This document shows positions 50,934-58,700 of a DNA stretch of 64,000 bases, piece by piece. This stretch comes from Streptomyces sp. NRRL F-5135 (lineage in GTDB: Bacteria > Actinomycetota > Actinomycetes > Streptomycetales > Streptomycetaceae), in the NCBI RefSeq assembly GCF_000719775.1, contig NZ_JOHR01000016.1, positions 112,669 to 176,668 of the forward strand, written 5' to 3'. Under the pieces are notes generated by a model. The model searched no databases. It was not told the DNA's origin and saw only the letters and a program-made list of their open reading frames with translations. The first letter of the stretch is position 1; the number at the start of each line of letters is the position of its first letter. A program made the position numbers and the translations under genes.

Positions 50934-51632
50934 TCAGTAGGCGCTGTTGACGTTGTCCATCGAGCCGTAACGGTCGGCGGCGTAGTTGGCCGCGGCCGTG
51001 ATGTTGGCGACCGGGTCGTAGATGTTCGTCGACGTGCCCGGGACGTGGTACGCCTTGAACGTCGGCGGGATGACCTGGAGCAGGCCCTTGGACGGGATGC
51101 CGTTCTGGGCGTTGATGTCCCAGAGGTTGATCGCGTTCGGGTTACCGCTCGACTCGCGCATGATGTTGCGGTGCAGGCCCTCGTACGAGCCCGGGATGCC
51201 GTGCTTCTTCATGATGTCGAGCGACTCACGGATCCAGCCGTCCAGGTTGTTCGCGTAGACCGGCTTGCGGTCGTCGGAACGGCTGGCGGTGTTCACCTGG
51301 GTGCGCTCGGTCTTGGCCTGAGAGGTGACCTTGGCGGCCTTCTCGGCCTTCGCCTTGGTGGCGGCCTGCTGGATCTTGGCCGCGTTCTCGGCGGTGACCT
51401 GCTGCTTGGCGATGATCGCGTGCACGGCCGACGCCTGGTCGCTGCCCGCGGTCGCCTTCAGGGCGGCGGGGGCGGCGGCGGCAGGCTTGGCCTCAGCGGC
51501 GTTCGCGGGGGTGCTGCCACCCGGAACCAGGGAGAAGGTGATGGCCGCGATACCGGCGGCGGCGACTCCAGCGATGGAAGCGCGCTGGGTCTTGTTCAGA
51601 CTGCTGAGACCAGGGGTGCGTGACGAGAACAT
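50934..51632 (-). CDS. Secreted transglycosylase-SLT-domain protein (lysozyme-like)
   Basis: A 232-aa exported protein starting at ATG 51632 (MFSSRTPGLSSLNKTQ) with GAGG 9 nt upstream. Signal: basic residues, then ASIAGVAAAGIAAITFSLVPG, cleaved near ANAAEA. A coiled, Lys/Ala-rich segment (~50-120) precedes the SLT domain. In that domain, the catalytic Glu lies in MRESSGNPNAINLWD and the substrate loop in SKGLLQVIPPTF. It cleaves the glycan strand of peptidoglycan, or binds it, during growth and sporulation. It has a long AT-rich upstream region. Confidence 0.9.
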   Translation of the reverse strand: MFSSRTPGLSSLNKTQRASIAGVAAAGIAAITFSLVPGGSTPANAAEAKPAAAAPAALKATAGSDQASAVHAIIAKQQVTAENAAKIQQAATKAKAEKAAKVTSQAKTERTQVNTASRSDDRKPVYANNLDGWIRESLDIMKKHGIPGSYEGLHRNIMRESSGNPNAINLWDINAQNGIPSKGLLQVIPPTFKAYHVPGTSTNIYDPVANITAAANYAADRYGSMDNVNSAY

Positions 51633-51986
51633 AGAGACGTACCTCTTCGAATAGCGGAAGTCGCGGAGGCCGGACGGCCAGCCAGCTCGGCGGCGACGAA
51701 CGCAATTCTTAGCGGCGGCAAAATGCCGTGGCAATCATGTGACGTACGACCCTGGATAGTGGAAACGGGCCTTGAAAAATGGCCTCAACTTGGGCTTAAG
51801 CCAAGCTCACACACGTTTCTTATATCGACTAGCCAGGTTCGTAAGTGATCCACGTCCTATGCGCGGGCTCACATCCCGGAGGTAACGTATTGACCAAACG
51901 TTGCCAATGCAATGCGCTATGTAATTGATTTTCGGGGATGCTGGGCTCTGGTTCGCCTTTTCGATCACGGGAGCCGCGCGGTTCGG
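51633..51986 (-). promoter_or_regulatory. AT-rich upstream region of the SLT gene
   Basis: This gap is distinctly less GC-rich than the rest of the window. It holds a near-palindrome around TTGGGCTTAAGCCAAG (about 51792-51807), an inverted GGCC pair around TTGAAAAAT (51766-51784), and an AT-rich TTATATCGACTAG stretch (about 51820) that could host the promoter on the minus strand. No gene is seen in it. Confidence 0.45.
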
Positions 51987-53120
51987 TCACGAGGGGCGGG
52001 ACGGCGGGAGAAGGAGATGGACATCCCCGAATTCATGCCAGAGATAGCGCTCGCGCAGCGCCTCCCGGTAGCCCGCCACCAGGGCCTCCCGCCCCGCGAC
52101 CGCCTCCAGCATCAGCAGGTGGGAAGCCGCCGGCTCGTGCAGCCCGGTCAGCAGCCCGTCCACGGTGCGTACCCCGCGCCGCGGTGTGATCACCAGGTCC
52201 GTCCACCCCGAGGCCGCCCGTACCACTCCGTCCGGGCCCGTCGCCGACTCCAGGGCCCGGACCGCCGTCGTACCGACCGCGACGACGAGCCCGCGGTCCC
52301 CGCTCCCGTCCCGGCCCCCGCTCCCGTCCCGGACCGCGCCCACGCCCACGCCCGCGCGCACCGCGTTCACCAGCCGCGCCGTCGACTCCGGAACCTCGAA
52401 GCGCTCCGGGTACGGCGGTTCGTGCGCCTCCGCCGACGCCACCCCCGTATGCAGCGACAACGGCGCGATGCGCACCCCCCGCCGTACCAGCTCCGCCACC
52501 AGGTCCGGGGTGAAGGGCCGCCCGGCGCTCGGCATCTCCGCGGAGCCCGAGCCGTCGGCGGAGGGGCGGGCGAAGACCGTCCGGTACGCCGCGAGCGGCT
52601 GGTCCCGCTCCGTGTACCCGTACCGGATGGGCCGGCCGTGACGGTGCAGAAGCCCCGGCACGTCGGCACACGACACCCACGCCCACCACAGCCGGGCGGC
52701 CCCCGGGTCCAGCGGCTCCACCAGGGACAGCCGCTCGCCGCCCGGCAGCCGTACGACCGCGCCGGCCGGCCCGCCGGCCCGGGGCACCGTCGTCCCGGAT
52801 CCGGACCGCCCGTCGGGCGTCCGCAGCTCGACCGCCCACCGGCCGTCGTCACCCCGGGTGGAGAAGTGGACGACGACCCGTACGCCGCCCGGCTCACCGC
52901 CCAGCCACCCGTCGACCGCCGCGGGCAGCGTCGGGGACGTGTTGACCACCAGCACGTCCCCGGCCCGCAGCTGCCCCGCGAGTTCGGGGAAGGAGTGGTG
53001 CGTCACCCGCGTCCCCCGCGACACCAGCAGTCGTACGTCGTCCCGGCCGCGCCCGCGCTGCTCCGCAGGCACCCGGGCCGACAGTTCCTCCGGCACCCGC
53101 AGCGCCTCCAGGACGGTCAT
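51987..53120 (-). CDS. queA: S-adenosylmethionine:tRNA ribosyltransferase-isomerase (QueA)
   Basis: A 377-aa enzyme that transfers ribosyl from SAM to 7-aminomethyl-7-deazaguanine at the wobble base of tRNAs, giving epoxyqueuosine. Family marks are AGDVLVVNTSPTLPAA near the N-terminus, RPIRYGYTERDQPLAAYRTVFA, and the C-terminal AVGTTAVRALESA with TDLVITPRRGVRTVDGLLTGLHEP. It begins at an ATG that overlaps the upstream SDR stop by four bases (ATGA). No other queuosine gene is visible in the window, so the modification pathway must be elsewhere or incomplete. Confidence 0.92.
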   Translation of the reverse strand: MTVLEALRVPEELSARVPAEQRGRGRDDVRLLVSRGTRVTHHSFPELAGQLRAGDVLVVNTSPTLPAAVDGWLGGEPGGVRVVVHFSTRGDDGRWAVELRTPDGRSGSGTTVPRAGGPAGAVVRLPGGERLSLVEPLDPGAARLWWAWVSCADVPGLLHRHGRPIRYGYTERDQPLAAYRTVFARPSADGSGSAEMPSAGRPFTPDLVAELVRRGVRIAPLSLHTGVASAEAHEPPYPERFEVPESTARLVNAVRAGVGVGAVRDGSGGRDGSGDRGLVVAVGTTAVRALESATGPDGVVRAASGWTDLVITPRRGVRTVDGLLTGLHEPAASHLLMLEAVAGREALVAGYREALRERYLWHEFGDVHLLLPPSRPS

Positions 53121-53938
53121 CGCGAACCCACCCCCGAGCCCTCCTCCATGTCCCCCGCCGCCCCCGTTCCGGATGCCGTGCCTTCCTCCGCGCTGGTCTC
53201 CGAGGCCGTCCCCGCGCCCGTCTCCGCATACGTGCGGGCGCCGACCAGGGCGGGCGCCGCGTACCGGCCGCTCACCGGTCGCCGCTCCAGCAGCCGCAGG
53301 AAGCCCGGCACCACCGCCTCGGGGGCGGGCCGCGGATCCGCGTCGTCCGGCACGGCCGCCGCGTACAGATCCGTCCCCATGTCGCCCGGGTCCACCGCCC
53401 ACACCCGTACGTCCGGCTCCTCCACCGCGAGGACCGCCGCGAGCTGGTCCAGCGCCGCCTTGGACGCCCCGTACCCGCCCCACGTCCCGTACGCCTCGGC
53501 CGCCGCGTCCGAACTGACCGCGATCACCGCGCCCGACCCGCTCGACCGCAGCAGCGGCAGCGCCTCCTGCACCAGCCCGAGCGCGGCCACCACATTGGTC
53601 TCCAGCGCCGCCCGCAGTCCGTCGAGCGGCAGCGCGTCCAGCCGCGCCAGCGGCTCCACGCCCAGCGCGGAGGCATTGCTCACCACCAGATCGAGCGCCC
53701 CCAGCCCGGCCGCGGCGCGCACCAGCTCCGCGCGGTGCGCGTCGTCCGTCACGTCCCCGGCGAGCGCCGCGACCCGGGCGCCGTGCGCCGCCCCGGCGGC
53801 CCTGACCTCCCGCGCCGTCCCCTCCAGTACGTCCGAGGTCCTGGCGTCCAGCACCAGATCCCAGCCGCGCCCGGCCAGCGCGACGGCCAGGGCGCGCCCC
53901 AGCCCCTTCGAGCCACCGGTGATGATCGCTACAGGCAT
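53117..53938 (-). CDS. SDR family NAD(P)-dependent oxidoreductase coupled to queA
   Basis: A 273-aa dehydrogenase starting at ATG 53938 with GAAGGAG 8 nt upstream. Rossmann motif TGGSKGLG at ~8-15, NASALG as the NNAG-like loop, catalytic Ser in VIAVSSDAA and Tyr-x3-Lys in GYGASKAALDQ. An extra ~35 residues at the C-terminus are Gly/Ala/Glu-rich. The stop overlaps the queA start by four bases, so both are translationally coupled, which is odd since SDRs have no known step in queuosine synthesis. Substrate unknown. Confidence 0.88.
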   Translation of the reverse strand: MPVAIITGGSKGLGRALAVALAGRGWDLVLDARTSDVLEGTAREVRAAGAAHGARVAALAGDVTDDAHRAELVRAAAGLGALDLVVSNASALGVEPLARLDALPLDGLRAALETNVVAALGLVQEALPLLRSSGSGAVIAVSSDAAAEAYGTWGGYGASKAALDQLAAVLAVEEPDVRVWAVDPGDMGTDLYAAAVPDDADPRPAPEAVVPGFLRLLERRPVSGRYAAPALVGARTYAETGAGTASETSAEEGTASGTGAAGDMEEGSGVGSR

Positions 53939-54178
53939 GACGTCCGCTCCTTCGCGTCCGGCATCGGCACGTCCGCACGCGGCACGCGCCGACATCGATG
54001 GATACGTACGGTTCGGATCCGTACGTCTCGACGCGGCCCAACCTAGGAAGCGCCAGCCCTCCGCCACCTCGTGCGCGGGGCCGGTCCTCGGAGGCACTTC
54101 GGCCTAGGCCGCAGGGCCCGTGTCCGGACGGTCCCCGGTCCGATACGACCCGCACGGACCCGCCGGTACGGTGAAGCC

Positions 54179-55324
54179 ATGAGCCACCGACCGAGCTCCG
54201 GCCTCGCCGCCGTGAGCACCGCGCTCCTCGCGATGAGCAGGCACCTGGAGGTACGGGACGTCCTCAAGACGATCGTCGTCTCGGCCCGCGAACTGCTCGA
54301 CGCCGAGTACGCGGCGCTCGGTGTGCCGGACGACCACGGCGGCTTCGCCCAGTTCGTGGTGGACGGCGTCAGCGACGAGCAGTGGAAGGCCATCGGCCCG
54401 CTGCCGCGGCAGCACGGCATCCTGGCCGCGATGCTCCACGAGGAGCGGACCGAGCGCCTCGCCGACGTGCGCGAGGACCCCCGCTTCGAGGGCTGGCCCA
54501 GCGCGCACCCGGAGATGTCCGACTTCCTGGGGCTGCCGGTCAGGGACGGCGACGAGACGCTCGCCGCGCTCTTCCTCGCGAACAAGCGCTGCCCCAAGCC
54601 GGCCGGCGGCTGCGGATTCACCGAGGAGGACGAGGAACTCCTCTCGATCCTCGCCCAGCACGCGGCGATCGCCCTCACCAACGCCCGGCTCTACGAACGC
54701 AGCCGCGAACTGACCATCGCCGAGGAGCGTTCCCGCCTCGCCCACGAGCTCCATGACGCCGTCAGCCAGAAACTCTTCTCGCTCCGGCTGACCGCCCAGG
54801 CGGCCGCCGCCCTGGTGGACCGCGACCCGGTCCGCGCCAAGGGCGAACTCCAGCAGGTAGCGACGCTCGCCGCCGAGGCCACCGACGAACTGGGCGCCGC
54901 CGTGGTGGAGCTGCGCCCGGCCGCCCTGGACGAGGACGGCCTGGTCAACACGCTCCGCACCCAGATCCGGGTGCTCGACCGGGCCCACTCCGCGCGGGTC
55001 ACCTTCGAGAGCCACGCCGTACGGGCCCTGCCCGCGGCCCAGGAGGAGGCGGTCCTGCGCGTGGCCCAAGAGGCCCTGCACAACGCCCTGCGCCACTCCG
55101 GAGCCGACCGCGTCGACGTCGTCCTCGCCCGGCGCGCCCAGGGCGCGGTGCTCAGCGTCACCGACAACGGCAAGGGCTTCGAACCCCGCGCGGTCCGCCG
55201 GGCCGGCCGCCACCTGGGACTGGTCTCGATGCGGGACCGCGCGAGCGGGGTGGGCGGCCGGCTGAGGGTCCGGTCGGCCCCGGGACAGGGCACGACGATC
55301 GAGATGGAGGTGCCCGGTGGCTGA
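54179..55324 (+). CDS. GAF-domain sensor histidine kinase (NarL/DesK type)
   Basis: A 381-aa cytoplasmic kinase. Residues ~20-175 are a GAF domain (LLDAEYAALGVPDDHGGFAQFV, GLPVRDGDETLAALFLANKR). The HisKA_3 phospho-acceptor His is in RSRLAHELHDAVSQKLFSL (~197). The HATPase domain has ALHNALRHSGADRV (N box) and DNGKGFEPR (G1), ending GQGTTIEMEVPG. No transmembrane helix is present, so it senses a cytoplasmic signal, possibly via a ligand or heme in GAF. Its stop lies 8 bases inside the following response-regulator gene, so the two are coupled. Confidence 0.93.
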   Translation: MSHRPSSGLAAVSTALLAMSRHLEVRDVLKTIVVSARELLDAEYAALGVPDDHGGFAQFVVDGVSDEQWKAIGPLPRQHGILAAMLHEERTERLADVREDPRFEGWPSAHPEMSDFLGLPVRDGDETLAALFLANKRCPKPAGGCGFTEEDEELLSILAQHAAIALTNARLYERSRELTIAEERSRLAHELHDAVSQKLFSLRLTAQAAAALVDRDPVRAKGELQQVATLAAEATDELGAAVVELRPAALDEDGLVNTLRTQIRVLDRAHSARVTFESHAVRALPAAQEEAVLRVAQEALHNALRHSGADRVDVVLARRAQGAVLSVTDNGKGFEPRAVRRAGRHLGLVSMRDRASGVGGRLRVRSAPGQGTTIEMEVPGG

Positions 55325-55955
55325 GATCCGTGTGCTGCTGGTCGACGACCACCAGGTGGTGCGGCGCGGACTGCGGACGTTCCTCGAGGTGCAGGAGGAC
55401 ATCGAGGTCGTGGGCGAGGCGTCGGACGGCGACGAGGGCGTGGCCCGCGCGGAGGAACTGCGCCCGGACGTCGTCCTGATGGACATCAAGATGCCCGGCA
55501 CGGACGGCATCGAGGCGCTGCGCAAGCTCCGCGCCCTCGCCAACCCGGCCAAGGTGCTGATCGTCACCAGCTTCACCGAGCAGCGCACGGTGGTACCCGC
55601 GCTGCGCGCCGGAGCCTCCGGTTACGTGTACAAGGACGTCGATCCGGACGCCCTGGCCGGCGCCATCCGCTCCGTCCACGCGGGCCACGTCCTGCTCCAG
55701 CCGGAGGTCGCGGGCGCGCTGCTGGCCCAGGACGACCACGGCGGCGGCCAGGGCAGGGGCACCACGCTCACCGAACGGGAACGGGAGGTGCTCGGCCTGA
55801 TCGCCGACGGCCGCTCGAACCGGGAGATCGCCCGCGCGCTGGTGCTCTCCGAGAAGACGGTGAAGACCCACGTTTCGAACATTCTGATGAAACTGGACCT
55901 CGCGGACCGGACGCAGGCGGCGCTGTGGGCCGTCCGACATGGGATGACGGACTGA
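55317..55955 (+). CDS. NarL/LuxR-family response regulator
   Basis: A 212-aa protein. The receiver domain has the acidic pair in LLVDDHQVV, the phospho-Asp in VVLMDIKMPG (~55), Ser/Thr in IVTSFTEQ and Lys in YVYKDVDPDA. A LuxR-type helix-turn-helix follows (LTEREREVLGLIADGRSNREIARALVLSEKTVKTHVSNIL, split here as two blocks around SNREIARAL). It starts at GTG inside the last codons of the kinase gene. The cognate pair probably controls nearby or distant genes; chpE follows on the same strand but ~150 bp away, so it has its own promoter. Confidence 0.95.
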   Translation: MAEIRVLLVDDHQVVRRGLRTFLEVQEDIEVVGEASDGDEGVARAEELRPDVVLMDIKMPGTDGIEALRKLRALANPAKVLIVTSFTEQRTVVPALRAGASGYVYKDVDPDALAGAIRSVHAGHVLLQPEVAGALLAQDDHGGGQGRGTTLTEREREVLGLIADGRSNREIARALVLSEKTVKTHVSNILMKLDLADRTQAALWAVRHGMTD

Positions 55956-56105
55956 GAAGCGTTCGGTTCCCGTCCGGTGTGAGATTCATACCGTCGGGTG
56001 TATGTCCCCCACACGGCGCATCCCCCGTGGGGGAGCGGCGTTCTTCATCGCGGACGGCGGCGATCCGCCGCGGTCCTGATGGACAACGCGACAAGGAATA
56101 CCTCG

Positions 56106-56354
56106 ATGAAGATTGCCAAGAAGGCCGCCCTGGTCATGGTCACCGCGGGCCTCGCGGCGGGCGTCTCCGCCGGCGCCGCCTCCGCCACGGAGGGCGGCGC
56201 GCACGCGAACGGCGCGGCGACCCACTCGCCGGGTGTGGGCTCGGGCAACACGGTGCAGGTGCCGGTGCACGTCCCGGTGAACGTGACGGGGAACACGGTG
56301 AACGTGGTCGGCCTGCTGAACCCGGCGTTCGGCAACCACTCGGTCAACCACTGA
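56106..56354 (+). CDS. chpE: Short chaplin ChpE
   Basis: An 82-aa secreted coat protein. The signal peptide is KIAKKAALVMVTAGLAAGVSAG, cleaved after ASA (~27). The mature chaplin domain has the pattern HSPGVGSGNTVQVPVHVPVN, then VTGNTVNVVGLLNPAFGN, without any Cys. Chaplins form amphipathic beta-sheet films that coat aerial hyphae and lower water surface tension. Absence of Cys is the mark of ChpE (SCO1800), which lacks the disulfide pair of the other chaplins. AAGGA precedes the ATG by 8 nt. A hairpin follows. Confidence 0.93.
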   Translation: MKIAKKAALVMVTAGLAAGVSAGAASATEGGAHANGAATHSPGVGSGNTVQVPVHVPVNVTGNTVNVVGLLNPAFGNHSVNH

Positions 56355-56382
56355 CGGTTCGCCTTCCGGCCGGGGGGCGTGG

Positions 56383-56410
56383 GTGCGGTGCCCACCGGCC
56401 CGCACCGCAC
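56383..56410. terminator. Hairpin after chpE
   Basis: A perfect 9-bp inverted repeat (56383-56391 with 56402-56410, 10-nt loop) in the gap between chpE and the convergent hypothetical gene; flanking GGC/GCC bases extend it partly. Confidence 0.55.
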
Positions 56411-56431
56411 GCTCCCGAACCGGGCCGGAGG

Positions 56432-57211
56432 CTACCGCGCCCGCTCCTCCACATACGCGTTGTACGACGCGACCTGCGCCCTCCGCGCGAACCTCTCCAC
56501 CGGCCGCAGCGCCTCCACCCGCGCCGCCATCTCCGCCGCGCTCACCGCGCCCCCGTGCCCGTTCTCGTACGCCAGCGAGATCATCAGCGCCACTCGCCGC
56601 GCCTGCTCCAGCACCCGCGCCGCCCGCGCCGGATACCCGGGTGCCAGCACCTCTCCCTCGCCCTTCGCGCGGGCGCGGTACGTGTCCAGCAGCGCCTCCG
56701 CCACCGGGCCCGACGCCGCCACGTCCAGCCGCGACAGCACCTCCGTCGCCTCCCGCAGCGCGTCCGTCAGCTCGCGCTCCGCCTCGCCCAGTGAGGGCAC
56801 GTCCGCCGGCGGCGCCTCCCGTACCGGCAGGCAGTGCCAGCGGACCTCGACATGCCGGTCGCCCTCCGGGCCCACCGCCGTCACCTCCGGCACCAGCCCC
56901 CACGGCGCGCCCACCGCGATCACCGCCTCCTCCGCCTCCAGCGCCCGCGCGTTGAACTCCGGCGGACCGCTCAGCCCCAGCGGGTGCCCCGGCGCGGGCA
57001 GCGCGACCCGGAACCCGGTCACCCCGAGCGCCCGCAGCCGTCCCAGGGCCAGGGTCAGCCCGACGGGACCGGACTCGTCGGGCAGGCCCTCCACCCGGTG
57101 CACCGCGTCCTCGCCGACCACGGCGAGCACCGCGTCGTCCGGCGAGACAAACCCGGCCAACAGGGCATTTCCCCAAGCGGCCAGCAATCCTGAGCGTGGT
57201 TGCGAAAGCAT
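56432..57211 (-). CDS. Conserved actinobacterial hypothetical protein, 259 aa
   Basis: A soluble protein with a mixed N-terminal half (LLAAWGNALLAGFVSPDDAVLAV, GLTLALGRLRALGVTGFRVALP) and an all-helical C-terminal half (LREATEVLSRLDVAASGPVAEALL to the end). No signal peptide, membrane span or catalytic motif is evident. It is divergent from the ABC ATPase with a 9-bp inverted repeat in the shared ~130-bp region. I do not recognise a family name, but its composition and codon use are fully coding. Confidence 0.85.
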   Translation of the reverse strand: MLSQPRSGLLAAWGNALLAGFVSPDDAVLAVVGEDAVHRVEGLPDESGPVGLTLALGRLRALGVTGFRVALPAPGHPLGLSGPPEFNARALEAEEAVIAVGAPWGLVPEVTAVGPEGDRHVEVRWHCLPVREAPPADVPSLGEAERELTDALREATEVLSRLDVAASGPVAEALLDTYRARAKGEGEVLAPGYPARAARVLEQARRVALMISLAYENGHGGAVSAAEMAARVEALRPVERFARRAQVASYNAYVEERAR

Positions 57212-57231
57212 GGACCCAGCCTAGGGAACGG

Positions 57232-57258
57232 ACCTCTCGGCCGGGCTGTCCGAGAGGT
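57232..57258. promoter_or_regulatory. Perfect 9-bp inverted repeat in a divergent promoter region
   Basis: ACCTCTCGG (57232-57240) and CCGAGAGGT (57250-57258) with a 9-nt spacer, 21 bp from the start of the hypothetical gene and 80 bp from the ABC ATPase start. Centre-to-centre distance of 18 bp suits a dimeric repressor. Confidence 0.45.
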
Positions 57259-57338
57259 GGCGTAGGTTTTCCCCTGGGGGCCGCGCCCGCAGGCGCATCC
57301 GAAACCTCAAGACGATTGCATGGGGAGACAACGCGCTC

Positions 57339-58130
57339 ATGAGCGATGTACTGGAGCTGGTGGACGTATCCGTGGTCCGCGACGGACGCGCTCTGGTGGA
57401 CGACGTCTCCTGGTCGGTCAAGGAAGGGGAGCGCTGGGCCATCCTCGGTCCCAACGGCGCGGGCAAGACCACTCTGCTCAACCTCGCCTCCAGCTATCTC
57501 TTCCCCACCACCGGCAGCGTCTCCATCCTCGGTGAGCGCCTCGGCAAGGTCGACGTCTTCGACCTGCGTCCCCGCATCGGCGTGGCCGGCATCGCCATGG
57601 CCGAGAAGCTGCCCAAGCGGCAGACTGTCCTGCAGACCGTGCTCACGGCCGCGTACGGCATGACCGCGACCTGGCACGAGGACTACGACGAGGTCGACGA
57701 AATGCGCGCCCGCGCCTTCCTCGACCGGCTCGGCATGACCGAGTACCTGGACCGCCGGTTCGGCACGCTCTCTGAGGGCGAGCGCAAGCGCACCCTGATC
57801 GCCCGCGCCATGATGACCGACCCCGAGCTGCTGCTCCTGGACGAGCCCGCCGCCGGCCTCGACCTCGGCGGCCGGGAGGACCTGGTGCGCCGTCTCGGCC
57901 GCCTCGCCCGCGACCCGTACGCCCCCTCCATGATCATGGTCACCCACCATGTCGAGGAGATCGCCCCGGGCTTCACCCACGTCCTCATGATCCGCCAGGG
58001 CAAGGTCCTCGCCGCCGGCCCGATGGAGACGGAGCTGTCCTCCCGCAACCTCTCGCTCTGCTTCGGACTCCCGCTCGTCGTCGAGCGGAACGGGGACCGC
58101 TGGACCGCGCAGGGCCTGCCGCTCGCCTGA
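57339..58130 (+). CDS. Stand-alone ABC-type ATPase
   Basis: A 263-aa ATP-binding protein. Walker A GPNGAGKTTLLN at ~38-49, a signature with unusual Leu-Ser-Glu-Gly-Glu (TLSEGERKR), Walker B ELLLLDEPAAGLDLG, and the switch His in MVTHHVEEI. No partner permease is encoded beside it; it is followed by NfeD and SPFH genes. It resembles ATPases of the ModF/MolC-like class. Its role in transport is therefore open. The ATG start lacks a strong ribosome site, though GGGGAG is 12 nt upstream. Confidence 0.9.
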   Translation: MSDVLELVDVSVVRDGRALVDDVSWSVKEGERWAILGPNGAGKTTLLNLASSYLFPTTGSVSILGERLGKVDVFDLRPRIGVAGIAMAEKLPKRQTVLQTVLTAAYGMTATWHEDYDEVDEMRARAFLDRLGMTEYLDRRFGTLSEGERKRTLIARAMMTDPELLLLDEPAAGLDLGGREDLVRRLGRLARDPYAPSMIMVTHHVEEIAPGFTHVLMIRQGKVLAAGPMETELSSRNLSLCFGLPLVVERNGDRWTAQGLPLA

Positions 58131-58180
58131 CCGGATATCACCCCTGTCGGGGGAGGCGCCCCCGCCCCTACCATGGCCAC

Positions 58181-58609
58181 GTGGATATCGACGCATGGGT
58201 GTGGTGGCTGATCGGCGCCGTCGGGCTGGGAATTCCGCTCGTCCTCACCGCGATGCCCGAGTTCGGCATGTTCGCGGCCGGAGCGGTCGCGGGAGCCGTC
58301 GTCGCCGCGCTGGGCGGCGGAGTGGTGGCCCAAGTCCTCGTGTTCGTCGTGGTGTCCGTGGCGCTCATCGCCGTCGTACGGCCGTACGCGGCCCGTCAGC
58401 GCGCCGCGAGCCCCGGAGCGGCCACCGGCATCGACGCCCTGAAGGGACGTCAGGCCGTCGTCCTGGAACGGGTCGACGGCAGAGGTGGCCGAATCAAGCT
58501 CGCCGGAGAGGTCTGGTCGGCGCGCACGTACGACGAGTCCGCCGCGTTCGAACCTGGCCAGCAGGTCGACGTGGTCGAAATCGACGGCGCCACAGCAGTC
58601 GTCATGTGA
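58181..58609 (+). CDS. NfeD family membrane protein
   Basis: A 142-aa protein starting at GTG. Three hydrophobic helices (~5-25, 29-48, 50-68) with an NfeD-type C-terminal OB-fold (~80-142; GRQAVVLERVDGRGGRIKLAGEVWSARTYD). NfeD proteins pair with SPFH/stomatin proteins and regulate their assembly in membrane microdomains. The SPFH gene follows ~90 bp downstream on the same strand, as expected. Confidence 0.9.
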   Translation: MDIDAWVWWLIGAVGLGIPLVLTAMPEFGMFAAGAVAGAVVAALGGGVVAQVLVFVVVSVALIAVVRPYAARQRAASPGAATGIDALKGRQAVVLERVDGRGGRIKLAGEVWSARTYDESAAFEPGQQVDVVEIDGATAVVM

Positions 58610-58700
58610 GCCAACCCTGGGGAAGATTACCCATGCAGGTCCCCAGTCTGAGAAACTGGATCATCGGAACATCCGGCGGCGAAGGGTCCCGAGGAACGCG

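Noticed and set aside
51633..51986. c-di-AMP (ydaO) riboswitch upstream of the SLT gene
   Set aside because: Cell-wall hydrolase genes in Streptomyces often have one, but I could not find the conserved core of that riboswitch on the minus strand.
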